NCBI RefSeq assembly: GCF_017308975.1
Contig: NZ_JADWPD010000007.1
Location: 62,001 to 126,000 of the forward strand
Source of the DNA: Amycolatopsis sp. MtRt-6
Lineage (GTDB): Bacteria; Actinomycetota; Actinomycetes; Mycobacteriales; Pseudonocardiaceae
Length of the DNA: 64,000 bases
Direction of reading: 5' to 3'
Part shown: piece by piece, positions 31,675 to 40,648 of the stretch
Layout: each line of letters starts with the position of its first letter
Numbering within the stretch: position 1 is the stretch's first letter
Made by a program: the position numbers and the translations under genes
Notes under the pieces: generated by a model
The model's database searches: none
What the model was told of the DNA's origin: nothing
The model's input: the letters and a program-made list of their open reading frames with translations, nothing else

Positions 31675-33065
31675 CCCGGCACCTCCCGCAACGGCAGCGT
31701 GACGCGGACTTCGAGACCGTGCGGGTCGGCCTGCCGCAGTTCCAGGACGCCGCCGCGGGTGCGGACCTGCTGGTGGGCGATGGCCAGGCCGAGGCCGGTG
31801 CCGCGCGGGGCACCCTCGCCACCGGCGCGCCAGAAGCGTTCGGTCGCCCGTGCTCTGTCCTCTTCGGACAGTCCAGGGCCGTCGTCGGCGACGACGAGCG
31901 TGGCCGTCGAGGCACCGCTTTCCCAGTCCGTGGTGATCTTCGCGCCGCGGCCGGCGTAGTGGACGGCGTTGTCCAGCAGCACGTCGAGGATCTGCGCGAG
32001 CTCGCCCTCCGGGCAGCGGACGGTCACCGGCTCGTCGTGGCCGGGCGGCGGCACGATCGTCGAACCGGCGTCCTCGGCGGCCGGCCGCCAGGCGTCGACG
32101 CGCTCGGCGAGCACGGACGCCAGGTCGCACGCCTCGTCCGCGCCCCCGGCCGCGACGCGCGTGGCGGTGCTTTCGGCCAGCGCGAGCGCGAGCAGGCCGT
32201 CCAGCAGCTTCTCCAGGCGTTCGACCTCGGCGACGGTCGCCCGGTAGGTGGTGTCGTCGCCCTCGATGCGCCCGGCCAGGGAGTCGACGCGCAGGCGCAG
32301 CGCCGCCATCGGGTTCCGCAGCTGGTGCGAGGCGTCGGCGACCAGCCGGTGCTGCTGCTCGGCCGCTTCCAGCACGGCCTCGGACATCCGGTTGACCTCC
32401 GCCGCCAGCGACCGCAGCTCGCGCGGCCCGGCGCGTTCGGGGACGTGCGCGCGGTGCCCGCCGGCCACCGCGAGCACGCCGGTTTCGAGCTCGTGCAGCG
32501 GCCGCACCATCCACCTGGCCAGCACCACGGCGAGCAGCACGAACACCATCGCGACCAGGAGCGCGCCGGCCCCGATCGTGCCCCAGCGGGTGGCGACGTC
32601 CGCGGCCGCCGCCGTCACCGACGCGCGCAGCACGACCACCCCGGACACGCGCGTGCCGGTGCCGACCGGGCGGGCGAAGTAGGCCGGTTCGGCCGACCAC
32701 GGGTCGAGCCGGTCCACCCGCGGCGCCGGTTCGTTGCGCATCGCCGCCTCGACCAGCGCGCGCACGGCCGGGTCGCCCGCGGTCAGGCCGCCCGCCTGCA
32801 CCAGCGGGAGCCGGCGGGCGTCGACGATGACGACGCCTTCGCCGTACAGCTCGGCGTAGCGCGCCGCGTCGGCCGCGACGGCCGCCGGGGCGCGGGTGTC
32901 GACGGCCTGCTGGGCGAGCACGACGAACCGGTCGACGTCGGCGGTGCGGGAGATGACCAGCTGCTGGGTGCGCTGCTCGGCGGTGGCGGTCAGCAGCGGC
33001 ACGGCGAACGCGGCGACCACCGCGAGGGCGAGGGCCACCAGGACCACGAGCAGCCGGGCGCGCAC
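31671..33065 (-). CDS. Sensor histidine kinase
   Basis: 464 residues. Membrane segment at about 5-27, periplasmic sensor loop to about 165, second membrane helix (IGAGALLVAMVFVLLAVVLA), HAMP, HisKA with phospho-acceptor His247 (DASHQLRNPMAAL), and HATPase with N box LDNAVHYA, G1 DDGPGLSEED and G2 GTGLGLAIA. Partner of the OmpR-type regulator 3 nt upstream. The ligand is unknown; the coupled TAXI lipoprotein and MFS gene point to a small carboxylate. Confidence 0.9.
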   Translation of the reverse strand: MRARLLVVLVALALAVVAAFAVPLLTATAEQRTQQLVISRTADVDRFVVLAQQAVDTRAPAAVAADAARYAELYGEGVVIVDARRLPLVQAGGLTAGDPAVRALVEAAMRNEPAPRVDRLDPWSAEPAYFARPVGTGTRVSGVVVLRASVTAAAADVATRWGTIGAGALLVAMVFVLLAVVLARWMVRPLHELETGVLAVAGGHRAHVPERAGPRELRSLAAEVNRMSEAVLEAAEQQHRLVADASHQLRNPMAALRLRVDSLAGRIEGDDTTYRATVAEVERLEKLLDGLLALALAESTATRVAAGGADEACDLASVLAERVDAWRPAAEDAGSTIVPPPGHDEPVTVRCPEGELAQILDVLLDNAVHYAGRGAKITTDWESGASTATLVVADDGPGLSEEDRARATERFWRAGGEGAPRGTGLGLAIAHQQVRTRGGVLELRQADPHGLEVRVTLPLREVPG

Positions 33066-33068
33066 GGG

Positions 33069-33737
33069 TCAGTCCCGGCCGAGCCGGTAGCCGAAGCCGC
33101 GGATCGTGGTGAGCAGGCCCGGCCGGTCGAGCTTGCCGCGCAGGCCGGTCAGGTGGACGTCGAGCGAGCGCGACACCGCGAGGTAGGCGTCGCCCCAGAC
33201 CTCGTCCATCAGCTGCTGGCGGCTGACCGCGGTGCCGGGGCGCGCGGCCAGCACGGCGAGGATCTCGAACTCCTTGGTGGTGAGCCCGACGTCGTGCCCG
33301 GCGACCAGGACCCGGCGCGCGCCGAGGTCGATCTCGACGTCTTCGACGCGCACGACGTCGCCCGCCGGGGTGGCCCGGGCGACCGCGCGCCGCACGACGG
33401 CGTCCATCCGGGCCAGCAGCTCGGCCAGCCGCACCGGCTTGGTGAGGTAGTCGTCGGCGCCGAGCCGCAGCCCGCGCACCACGGACCGTTCGTCGCCGCG
33501 GGCGGTCAGCACGATCACCGGGACCGGCGAGACGGCCCGGATCTTGCGGAGGACGTCGAGGCCGTCGAGGTCGGGCAGGCCCAGGTCCAGCAGGACCAGG
33601 TCGGCCGCGCGGTGGTGGTGCAGCGCGTCGGCCCCGCGGGCGACGCTGGTGACGGGATGACCGCGCGCGTGCAGCGACTCGGCGAGCGCGCCGGCGACAC
33701 CCGCGTCGTCTTCGACGAGGAGCACGCGCACGGTCAT
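33069..33737 (-). CDS. OmpR-family response regulator
   Basis: 222 residues. Receiver domain with acidic pocket EDD (9-11), phosphorylated Asp51 (LVLLDLGLPDLDG), Thr in VLTAR and Lys in DDYLTKPV. Winged-helix C-terminal domain (about 130-220; TKEFEILAVLAARPGTAVSR, SLDVHLTGLRGKL, TIRGFGYRL). It lies between the MFS transporter and the kinase genes, so probably regulates its own operon. Confidence 0.92.
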   Translation of the reverse strand: MTVRVLLVEDDAGVAGALAESLHARGHPVTSVARGADALHHHRAADLVLLDLGLPDLDGLDVLRKIRAVSPVPVIVLTARGDERSVVRGLRLGADDYLTKPVRLAELLARMDAVVRRAVARATPAGDVVRVEDVEIDLGARRVLVAGHDVGLTTKEFEILAVLAARPGTAVSRQQLMDEVWGDAYLAVSRSLDVHLTGLRGKLDRPGLLTTIRGFGYRLGRD

Positions 33738-33745
33738 CCCCTTCG

Positions 33746-35056
33746 TCAGCGCTTCTCCAGCTCGGAGGTCTTGGAGGTTTCCCGCATTGTGCCGTAGACG
33801 ATCAGCGACACCAGGACACAGCCCGCGACGTACCAGAAGAACACCGTTTCGTGCCCGGCGCTCTTGAGCGCCTGCGCGATCAGCTCGGCGGTGCCGCCGA
33901 AGATCGCCACGGTCAGCGCGTACGGCAGGCCGACGCCGAGGGCGCGGATCTTCGTCGGGAAGAGCTCGGCCTTCACGATCGCGTTGATCGAGGTGTACCC
34001 GGCGACGATGACGAGGCCCGCCAGCACGAGGAAGAACGCGCCGACGGGGTTGCGGGTCGAGCCCATCACCGTCATCAGCGGGACGGTGAGCAGCGTGCCG
34101 CCGATGCCGAAGAACAGCAGCAGCGGACGCCGGCCGATCCGGTCGGACAGCCGCCCGAACACCGGCTGCAGGACCGCGGCAACGAGGATCGCGCAGAACA
34201 GCACGATGGTGACCTGCCGGCGCGGGATGTGCGCGGTGTTCTCCAGGAACTTCTGGCTGTAGGTGGCGAAGGTGTAGAAGCCGACCGTGCCGCCGAGGGT
34301 CAGGCCGACGACGAGCGCGATCTCCTTCGGGTACTTGACCAGCGCGCGCAGGGTGCCGCGTTCGCCCTTGTCTTCCTTCGCTTCGCGCCGGTAGCTCTCG
34401 GACTCCTCCATCCCGCGCCGCAGCCACATGACGATGAGCGCGGCGAAGGTGCCGACGACGAACGCGATCCGCCAGCCCCACGACGTCAGCTGCTGCTCGG
34501 TGAGGATCGCCTGCAGGATCAGCTGGAGGCCCAGCGCCAGCAGCTGGCCGCCGTAGAGCGTCACGTACTGGAAGCTGGAGTAGAAGCCGCGCTTGCCGGG
34601 AGTGGCCACTTCGGACAGGTAGGTCGCCGAGGTGGAGTACTCGCCGCCGACCGACAGGCCCTGGATCAGCCGGGCGGTGAGCAGCAGGATCGGCGCGGCG
34701 ATCCCGATGGTGTGGTAACTCGGCGTGACGGCGATGAGCAGCGAGCCACCCGCCATGAGGGTCACCGAGAGCACCAGCGCGCTGCGGCGGCCGAACCGGT
34801 CGGCGAACCGGCCGAGCATCCAGCCGCCCAGCGGCCGCATGAGGAACCCGACGGCGAACACGGCCGCGGTCCCGAGGAAGGCGGCCGTGGTGTCGGACGT
34901 GGGGAAGAAGGACTTGGCGAAGTAGGTGGTGAACGCCGCGTAGGCGTACCAGTCGTACCACTCGACCAAGTTGCCGATCGAGCCGCGCAGCACGTTGCCG
35001 ATCACGCGCTTCTCGCTGACGGCGGCCGGGGTGGGGCTGTTGAGCCGGGTTGTCAT
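33746..35056 (-). CDS. MFS metabolite:H+ symporter (MHS family)
   Basis: 436 residues, twelve predicted membrane helices. MHS signatures: GNLVEWYDWYAYAAF (28-42), FAVGFLMRPLGGWMLGRFAD (about 67), ARLIQGLSVGGEYSTSATYL (about 128) and FGRLSDRIGRRPLLL (about 285). The family takes up alpha-ketoglutarate, citrate, proline/betaine or aromatic acids. It is the first gene of an operon with a two-component system and TAXI protein. A dispersed repeat element lies in the region transcribed ahead of it. Confidence 0.9.
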   Translation of the reverse strand: MTTRLNSPTPAAVSEKRVIGNVLRGSIGNLVEWYDWYAYAAFTTYFAKSFFPTSDTTAAFLGTAAVFAVGFLMRPLGGWMLGRFADRFGRRSALVLSVTLMAGGSLLIAVTPSYHTIGIAAPILLLTARLIQGLSVGGEYSTSATYLSEVATPGKRGFYSSFQYVTLYGGQLLALGLQLILQAILTEQQLTSWGWRIAFVVGTFAALIVMWLRRGMEESESYRREAKEDKGERGTLRALVKYPKEIALVVGLTLGGTVGFYTFATYSQKFLENTAHIPRRQVTIVLFCAILVAAVLQPVFGRLSDRIGRRPLLLFFGIGGTLLTVPLMTVMGSTRNPVGAFFLVLAGLVIVAGYTSINAIVKAELFPTKIRALGVGLPYALTVAIFGGTAELIAQALKSAGHETVFFWYVAGCVLVSLIVYGTMRETSKTSELEKR

Positions 35057-35066
35057 CGTCGACCTC

Positions 35067-35149
35067 CTGTGTTGCGACTCACGGTGACCAACGGGAGGAG
35101 GCGCGGCAAGGCGGGGAGGCAGTTCCTAACACCGGCTTAGGACGGTCGC
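35067..35149 (+). repeat. Dispersed 83-bp repeat, copy 1
   Basis: Aligns without gaps to 37741-37823 (67 of 83 positions identical by my count), starting CTGTGTTGCGACTCACGGTG. The terminal arms GTGTTG (35069-35074) and TAACAC (35127-35132) can pair. It overlaps the last 13 bp of the next gene and lies 10 bp from the MFS start codon. Confidence 0.8.
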
Positions 35150-35700
35150 GGCGCCGGCTCATCGGTCGTGACGGCGCAGGCCAGCCACACCAGCGCCCCG
35201 CCGGCCACGACGTGCACGACGCTGGTGACCGGGGTGTCCGGCAGCCGGGCCGCGACCGCCAGCACGGGCAGCACCACGAGGTACGCCACCGCCGGGACGC
35301 GGGGGTGGATCCCGGCGCGCAGCAGGGACACCCCGAACAGCACCGCGCCGGCGGCGAAGACCAGCGCGCTGCCCAGCAGGGCCACCATGGTCGGGCCCCT
35401 CAGCAGTTCTCCGACCACCGCGTCGTCGAGGAAGAACAGGGCCAGGTTCAGGGTGAACGCCGCACCGCCGAACAGGCCGAGACCGACCGCGTTCACCGTG
35501 TAGGCGACGGCGCCGAACGCGCCGGCCGCCGTGGCCTGCCGTAGGTGGAGCACAGTCAGCAGCGGGATGGCGAACGCCGGGGACAGGCCGAGCACGAAGC
35601 TCGTCGGCGCGGTTTCGCCGGCGAACGCCTCGATCAGGCCGGGCACGGCGATGGCGAGGCCGGCGAGCACACCGCACCAGGCGCCCAGTCGGGTCAACAT
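35137..35700 (-). CDS. Hypothetical six-helix membrane protein
   Basis: 187 residues, family not recognised. Six hydrophobic segments, among them LGAWCGVLAGLAIAVPGLIE, AAYTVNAVGLGLFGGAAFTL-like, VALLGSALVFAAGAVLFGVS and SVVHVVAGGALVWLACAVTT. Its start faces the divergent DesK-type kinase gene (157 bp between starts), so it may be a target of that two-component system. GGGGAA (35701-35706) and TTCCCC (35727-35732) flank its ribosome site as an inverted repeat. Confidence 0.65.
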   Translation of the reverse strand: MLTRLGAWCGVLAGLAIAVPGLIEAFAGETAPTSFVLGLSPAFAIPLLTVLHLRQATAAGAFGAVAYTVNAVGLGLFGGAAFTLNLALFFLDDAVVGELLRGPTMVALLGSALVFAAGAVLFGVSLLRAGIHPRVPAVAYLVVLPVLAVAARLPDTPVTSVVHVVAGGALVWLACAVTTDEPAPRPS

Positions 35701-35857
35701 GGGGAATCTCCTTGGGACGTAAGAGTTTCCCCGAACGGTAGGAACGGTGACCGGGACGCGGGAAGTGCCGGCCGGCCAGTGACCGCGTGGCCGCCCGGCA
35801 CGTGCCGTTCGGCCGGAGTGCGGTCCCCGTGGCGGCGAACGGCCGTAGGCTCGGGTG

Positions 35858-36913
35858 ATGGTGACGCGGATCGTGCCGTGGGTTTCCGGTGCCGTGTACG
35901 GGATCGTGCTGCTGGCCGGGTTGTACTACGTGTTCGCCGGCCTCGGCCCGGCGAACACGGCGCGGCTCGCCGGCTTCGTCGCCGGGATCGGTGCGTTGTT
36001 CGTGCTGGAGGCGGTCGAGCGGCGCGTGGCACGGATGCCCGTCGCGTTCCTCGCCGGGCGGCTGGTGCTGTTCTTCGCGGTCGCCGCGCTGGACGAGTCG
36101 GGGCTGTCGCGGGTGCTGTTCGTCCTGGTGCCGTTCGCCGCGTACCTCACGTTCGGGCGCGCGGCCGGGCTCGTGCTCGGCGGGCTTTGCCTCGCGTTGC
36201 TCGTCGGCGGGTTCGCGGTGTGGGTGCCCGGCTGGTACACCGACACCAGCTACGTGTCCGACGTGCTCATGTTCACCCTGGGGCTGGTGCTGGCACTCGC
36301 GATGGCCGACGTCGCGGTCCGGGAGCGCCGAGCCGCCTTGCGGGTCGCGGAGCTGTCCGCCGAGGCAGAACGCAACCGGCTGGCCCGCGACATCCACGAC
36401 AGCCTCGGCCACCACCTGACCGCCGTCTCCATCCAGCTGGAGAAGGTGGCCGCGTTCGCCGACCGGGACCCCGCCGTCGCCGGCCAGGCGCTGGCCGACG
36501 CGCGCCGCTCGGTGGGGCACGCACTGGAGGACGTCCGGACCTCGGTCGGCACGCTGCGGGGCGGCGGGCGTTCCCTGGTCGGCGCGCTCACCGAGCTGGG
36601 CGTGGCGCTCGACGTGCACGGCGAGGAACCCGCCCTCGACCCCGCGACGGTCACCACCCTCTACCGGGCCGCGCAGGAGGCGGTCACGAACGCACGCCGG
36701 CACGGCGGAGCCGCTCAGGTGCGGGTTTCGGTCACCTTCGGCGCCGTGACGAGCCTGGTCGTCACCGACGACGGCCGCGGTTTCGACACCGGCGAGCCGC
36801 GGTCCGGATTCGGCCTGCTCAGCCTGCGCGAACGCGCCGCGCTCGTCGGCGGCACCGTGACCGTGGACAGCGAGCCGGGGACCGGCACGAGGGTCACGGT
36901 GACCGTGCCGTGA
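35858..36913 (+). CDS. DesK/NarX-type sensor histidine kinase
   Basis: 351 residues from ATG 35858 (GTG 35855 also possible). Five to six membrane helices in the first 150 residues, then a HisKA_3 domain with His180 (RDIHDSLGHHLTAVSIQLEK) and HATPase (AAQEAVTNARRHGG, DDGRGF, FGLLSLRERAALVGG). The membrane-embedded sensor suggests it reads envelope or lipid state. Its stop overlaps the regulator start (GTGA). Confidence 0.9.
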   Translation: MVTRIVPWVSGAVYGIVLLAGLYYVFAGLGPANTARLAGFVAGIGALFVLEAVERRVARMPVAFLAGRLVLFFAVAALDESGLSRVLFVLVPFAAYLTFGRAAGLVLGGLCLALLVGGFAVWVPGWYTDTSYVSDVLMFTLGLVLALAMADVAVRERRAALRVAELSAEAERNRLARDIHDSLGHHLTAVSIQLEKVAAFADRDPAVAGQALADARRSVGHALEDVRTSVGTLRGGGRSLVGALTELGVALDVHGEEPALDPATVTTLYRAAQEAVTNARRHGGAAQVRVSVTFGAVTSLVVTDDGRGFDTGEPRSGFGLLSLRERAALVGGTVTVDSEPGTGTRVTVTVP

Positions 36914-37536
36914 GTGTCCGGGTGCTCGTGGTCGACGACCAGCGGCTGGTCCGCGAGGGCATCGCGTCCCTGCTGGACATCCAGGCCGGGATCTCGGTGG
37001 TCGGCACGGCGGCCACCGGCCGGGAGGCGATCGAGCGGACCCTGGCGCTCGGCCCGGACGTGGTGCTGATGGACGTGCGGATGCCGGAGATGGACGGCGT
37101 CGACGCGGTCGCCGTGCTGCGCCGCCGCGTCCCGGGCTGCCGCGTGGTGATGCTGACGACGTTCGACGACGAAGAGTACGTCGTGCAGGCGCTGCGGGCC
37201 GGCGCGGCCGGCTATCTGCTGAAGGACCTCCCGGCGGCGGAACTGGCCGAATCGGTCCGGCTGGCGCACGCCGGCGTCACCCAGCTCGACCAGGCGGCGG
37301 CCCGGCACGTCGCCGCGGCGCTGTCGGCACACCCGGCTGCCCCGGACGTCCTGACCGGCCGGGAGACGGAGGTGCTGCGCATGGTCGCGACCGGGGCGAC
37401 GAACCGGGAGATCGCGAAGAAGCTGTTCCTCAGCGAGGGCACGGTGAAGAACCACATCTCCCGGATCCTCGGCCGCCTCGGCCTGCGCGACCGCACGCAG
37501 GCGGCCGTCTACGCCCGCGACCGCGGCCTCATCTGA
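36910..37536 (+). CDS. NarL/LuxR-family response regulator
   Basis: 208 residues, GTG start overlapping the kinase gene. Receiver domain with DD (9-10), Asp55 (VVLMDVRMPEMDG), LTTF and KDLPAAELAE; LuxR-type helix-turn-helix at the end (LTGRETEVLRMVATGATNRE, KLFLSEGTVKNHISRIL). Cognate partner of the kinase. Possible targets are the divergent membrane protein and, by position, fabG/inhA. Confidence 0.93.
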   Translation: MSVRVLVVDDQRLVREGIASLLDIQAGISVVGTAATGREAIERTLALGPDVVLMDVRMPEMDGVDAVAVLRRRVPGCRVVMLTTFDDEEYVVQALRAGAAGYLLKDLPAAELAESVRLAHAGVTQLDQAAARHVAAALSAHPAAPDVLTGRETEVLRMVATGATNREIAKKLFLSEGTVKNHISRILGRLGLRDRTQAAVYARDRGLI

Positions 37537-37548
37537 GCCGGCTCGGCC

Positions 37549-37700
37549 AAGGGCGGGACACGCGCTGCCCGCCACAAGTCCTTGTCGATTGCCTGGCCGG
37601 CGGGCCACTCGTACGACAGCTCGTAGCGGTCGGCCGCGAGCACCATGTCGGTCATCCGGCCTTCGCTGCGTAGCACGTCGACGGCTTCGCGGACCGGAGG
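37549..37700 (-). pseudogene. Possible gene remnant, unrecognised
   Basis: On the minus strand an open frame without start codon context reads as ordinary protein: VREAVDVLRSEGRMTDMVL, then ADRYELSYEWPAGQAIDKDL and WRAARVPPLAEP. It runs on into the antisense of the response regulator without its own stop. The composition is protein-like, unlike shadow frames nearby, so it is probably the middle or end of a lost gene. Family not identified. Confidence 0.35.
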
Positions 37701-37740
37701 TCGTGACGGGGTGGTGGATCCCCGACACCGGCGGCAACCC

Positions 37741-37823
37741 CTGTGTCGCGACTCACGGTGACCAACCAGCGGGTAACCAGCAAGGTCGGGAGTCAGTTCC
37801 CGACACCGGCTCAGGACGGTCGC
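37741..37823 (+). repeat. Dispersed 83-bp repeat, copy 2
   Basis: Same orientation as copy 1. Arms GTGTCG (37743-37748) and CGACAC (37801-37806) pair perfectly. Between them GTCGGGA and TCCCGAC form a second possible 7-bp stem. It lies 86 bp before the fabG start. Confidence 0.8.
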
Positions 37824-37866
37824 CGGTACCGGGCGCGGGTGCGCGACCCGCGGGCACTGCCGATAA

Positions 37867-38613
<747 letters not shown>

Positions 38614-38648
38614 CCGAAAACCCAGACAGAACAAGACTTGGAGGACCT

Positions 38649-39416
38649 GTGCCCGGACTGCTCGAAGGCAAGCGCCTGCTGATCACCGGCATCATCACCG
38701 ACGCGTCGCTCGCCTTCCACGCGGCCAAGATCGCGCAGCAGGAGGGCGCCAAGGTCGTGCTCACCGGCTTCGGCCGCATGTCGCTGGTCGAGCGCATCGC
38801 CAAGCGGCTGCCCGAAGAGGCGCCGGTGATCGAGCTGGACGTCACCAATCAAGAACACCTCGACGGCCTCGCCGGCAAGGTCCGCGAGCACGTCGACGGC
38901 CTCGACGGCGTGCTGCACTCGATCGGCTTCGCCCCGCAGACCTGCCTCGGCGCGCCGTTCATGGACGCGCCCGCCGAAGACGTCAAGACCGCGATCGAAA
39001 TCTCGACCTACTCGTACATGTCGCTGGCGAAGGCGTGCCTGCCGCTGCTGGGCCGGGGTTCCTCGTACGTCGGCATGGACTTCGACGCGCGCGTCGCGTG
39101 GCCGGTCTACAACTGGATGGGCGTCGCGAAGGCCGGGCTCGAGTCGGTCAACCGGTACCTGGCCAAGGAGCTGGGGCCGCAGGGCATCCGCGTCAACCTG
39201 GTCAGCGCCGGCCCGATGAAGACGATGGCCGCGAAGTCCATCCCGGGCTTCGTCGACCTGGAGGACGGCTGGGGCGAGCGCGCGCCGCTCGGCTGGGACA
39301 GCACGGACCCGGACCCGGTGGCGAAGAGCGTCTGCGCGGTCCTGTCGGACTGGCTCCCCGCCACCACCGGCTCGATGATCATGGTCGACGGCGGGGTCCA
39401 CTTCCTCGGCGTCTGA
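38649..39416 (+). CDS. inhA: Enoyl-ACP reductase InhA
   Basis: 255 residues, GTG start with GGAGG 5 nt upstream. NADH-dependent last step of each FAS-II cycle. Conserved with M. tuberculosis InhA: GIITDAS (14-20), SIGF with Ser91, YNWMGVAK with Tyr154, Met157 and Lys161, and SDWLPATTG near the end. The substrate-binding loop between GPMKT and RAPLGW (about 193-208) is about ten residues shorter than the mycobacterial one. Confidence 0.94.
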   Translation: MPGLLEGKRLLITGIITDASLAFHAAKIAQQEGAKVVLTGFGRMSLVERIAKRLPEEAPVIELDVTNQEHLDGLAGKVREHVDGLDGVLHSIGFAPQTCLGAPFMDAPAEDVKTAIEISTYSYMSLAKACLPLLGRGSSYVGMDFDARVAWPVYNWMGVAKAGLESVNRYLAKELGPQGIRVNLVSAGPMKTMAAKSIPGFVDLEDGWGERAPLGWDSTDPDPVAKSVCAVLSDWLPATTGSMIMVDGGVHFLGV

Positions 39417-39419
39417 GCT

Positions 39420-40580
39420 TCACACGGCCACGAGCTCACGGTCGTCGTTCCGCTGGACAGCGGCGGCGACCGTGAGCGCGGCCAGCGTGGCGACGCCGAG
39501 GGCGATGCCCGTCCAGGCGACGCTCGGGAAGCCGAGGCCGGCGTCGATCGCGACACCGCCCAGCCAGGGGCCGACGGTGTTGCCGACGTTGAACGCCGCG
39601 GTCGTGCTGGCGCCCACGAGCACGGGCGCGTCGCCGGCGACCTGGTAGGCGCGCACGTTCAAGGCCGGGTTGGCCCCGAACCCGGCGACGCCGAAGACGG
39701 CCACGGCCGCGACGGCCACCAGCGTGTCGGTGGTCAGCGCGAGCACGAGCAGGGCCGCCAGCGCGAGCCCGAGGCAGCCGTAGAGGGTCGCGAACGGCCG
39801 CCGGTCGGCGAGCCGGCCACCCGCGGTGATGCCGATCAGGGCGCCGACCCCGAACAGGGCGAGAACGCCGGGCACCCAGTGCCCGGGCAGTCCGTCGGTC
39901 TCGGTCAGCAGGGGCGCGAGGTAGCTGAACGCGGCGAAGATCATGGCCTGCGCCAACGCGATCACCCCGAGGGCGAGCCAGACCCGGCCGCGCCGGTACA
40001 GCCGCAGTTCGCCGCGGACGCTCACCGCGTCGCCGGTCGTCTCGGGCACGAGCGCCGCCACCCCGGCCACCGCCAGCAGGGTCACCCCGGCCACCGTCCA
40101 GAACGCCGCGCGCCAGCCCGCGTGCTGGCCGAGGAACGTTCCCGCCGGCACGCCGGCGATGTTCGCCACGGTCAGGCCGCCGACCAGCACCGCCATCGCC
40201 CGGCCGCGGCGGTCCACCGGCACGAGCGCGATCGTCGTCGCGGCCGCGACGGCCCAGAAGCCCGCGCAGGCGAGGGCGGCCACGACCCGCGTCGCGAACA
40301 GGAGCGCGTAGCCCTCGGCGAGGGCGCCGACGACGTGGGCCGCGACGAACACGCCGAGCATCACCAGGAGGGTGCGGCGGCGGGGGAGCCGCAGGGTGCC
40401 GATCGCCAGCAGGGGCGCGCCGACGACCATGCCGACGGCGAACGCGGAGATCAGCAGCCCGGTTTCGGGGATGCCGACCCCGAGGTCGGCGGCCATCCCG
40501 GGGAGCAGGCCGGTGATCATGAACTCGGACGTGCCCAGCGCGAACACGCTGAGCCCGAGGACGAAGACGGCCAGGGGCAC
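39420..40580 (-). CDS. MFS efflux transporter (Cmx/CmrA-like DHA1 family)
   Basis: 386 residues, twelve predicted helices. N-terminal pattern of drug/sugar DHA1 pumps: FVLGLSVFALGTSEFMITGL (6-25), GLLISAFAVGMVVGAPLLA and the cytoplasmic LRLPRRRTLL. Related to actinomycete chloramphenicol and arabinose-type efflux proteins; the substrate is not predictable. A TetR gene lies upstream on the same strand and both carry the same operator-like sequence, so it is probably induced by the TetR ligand. Confidence 0.85.
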   Translation of the reverse strand: MPLAVFVLGLSVFALGTSEFMITGLLPGMAADLGVGIPETGLLISAFAVGMVVGAPLLAIGTLRLPRRRTLLVMLGVFVAAHVVGALAEGYALLFATRVVAALACAGFWAVAAATTIALVPVDRRGRAMAVLVGGLTVANIAGVPAGTFLGQHAGWRAAFWTVAGVTLLAVAGVAALVPETTGDAVSVRGELRLYRRGRVWLALGVIALAQAMIFAAFSYLAPLLTETDGLPGHWVPGVLALFGVGALIGITAGGRLADRRPFATLYGCLGLALAALLVLALTTDTLVAVAAVAVFGVAGFGANPALNVRAYQVAGDAPVLVGASTTAAFNVGNTVGPWLGGVAIDAGLGFPSVAWTGIALGVATLAALTVAAAVQRNDDRELVAV

Positions 40581-40597
40581 GGGGTCTCCTCTGATTG

Positions 40598-40616
40598 TGT
40601 ATCGGTCAGTTCAAAA
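40598..40616 (-). promoter_or_regulatory. TetR operator-like site before the MFS gene
   Basis: On the MFS coding strand: TTTTGAACTGACCGATACA. It shares 15 of 19 positions with the site upstream of the tetR gene and is imperfectly palindromic around GACC. It lies 18 nt before the GTG start. Confidence 0.6.
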
Positions 40617-40648
40617 CCAGGGCGCGGGTGATCCCTGTCGTGCGGCGC

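Noticed and set aside
35067-35149. Riboswitch controlling the MFS gene
   Set aside because: The second copy has the opposite orientation relative to its downstream gene, so a common cis-regulatory RNA role is unlikely.
37741-37823. Short coding sequence in the 83-bp repeat (both copies can be read as VATHGDQ...)
   Set aside because: Substitutions between copies fall evenly on all codon positions, and neither copy has a plausible start with ribosome site.
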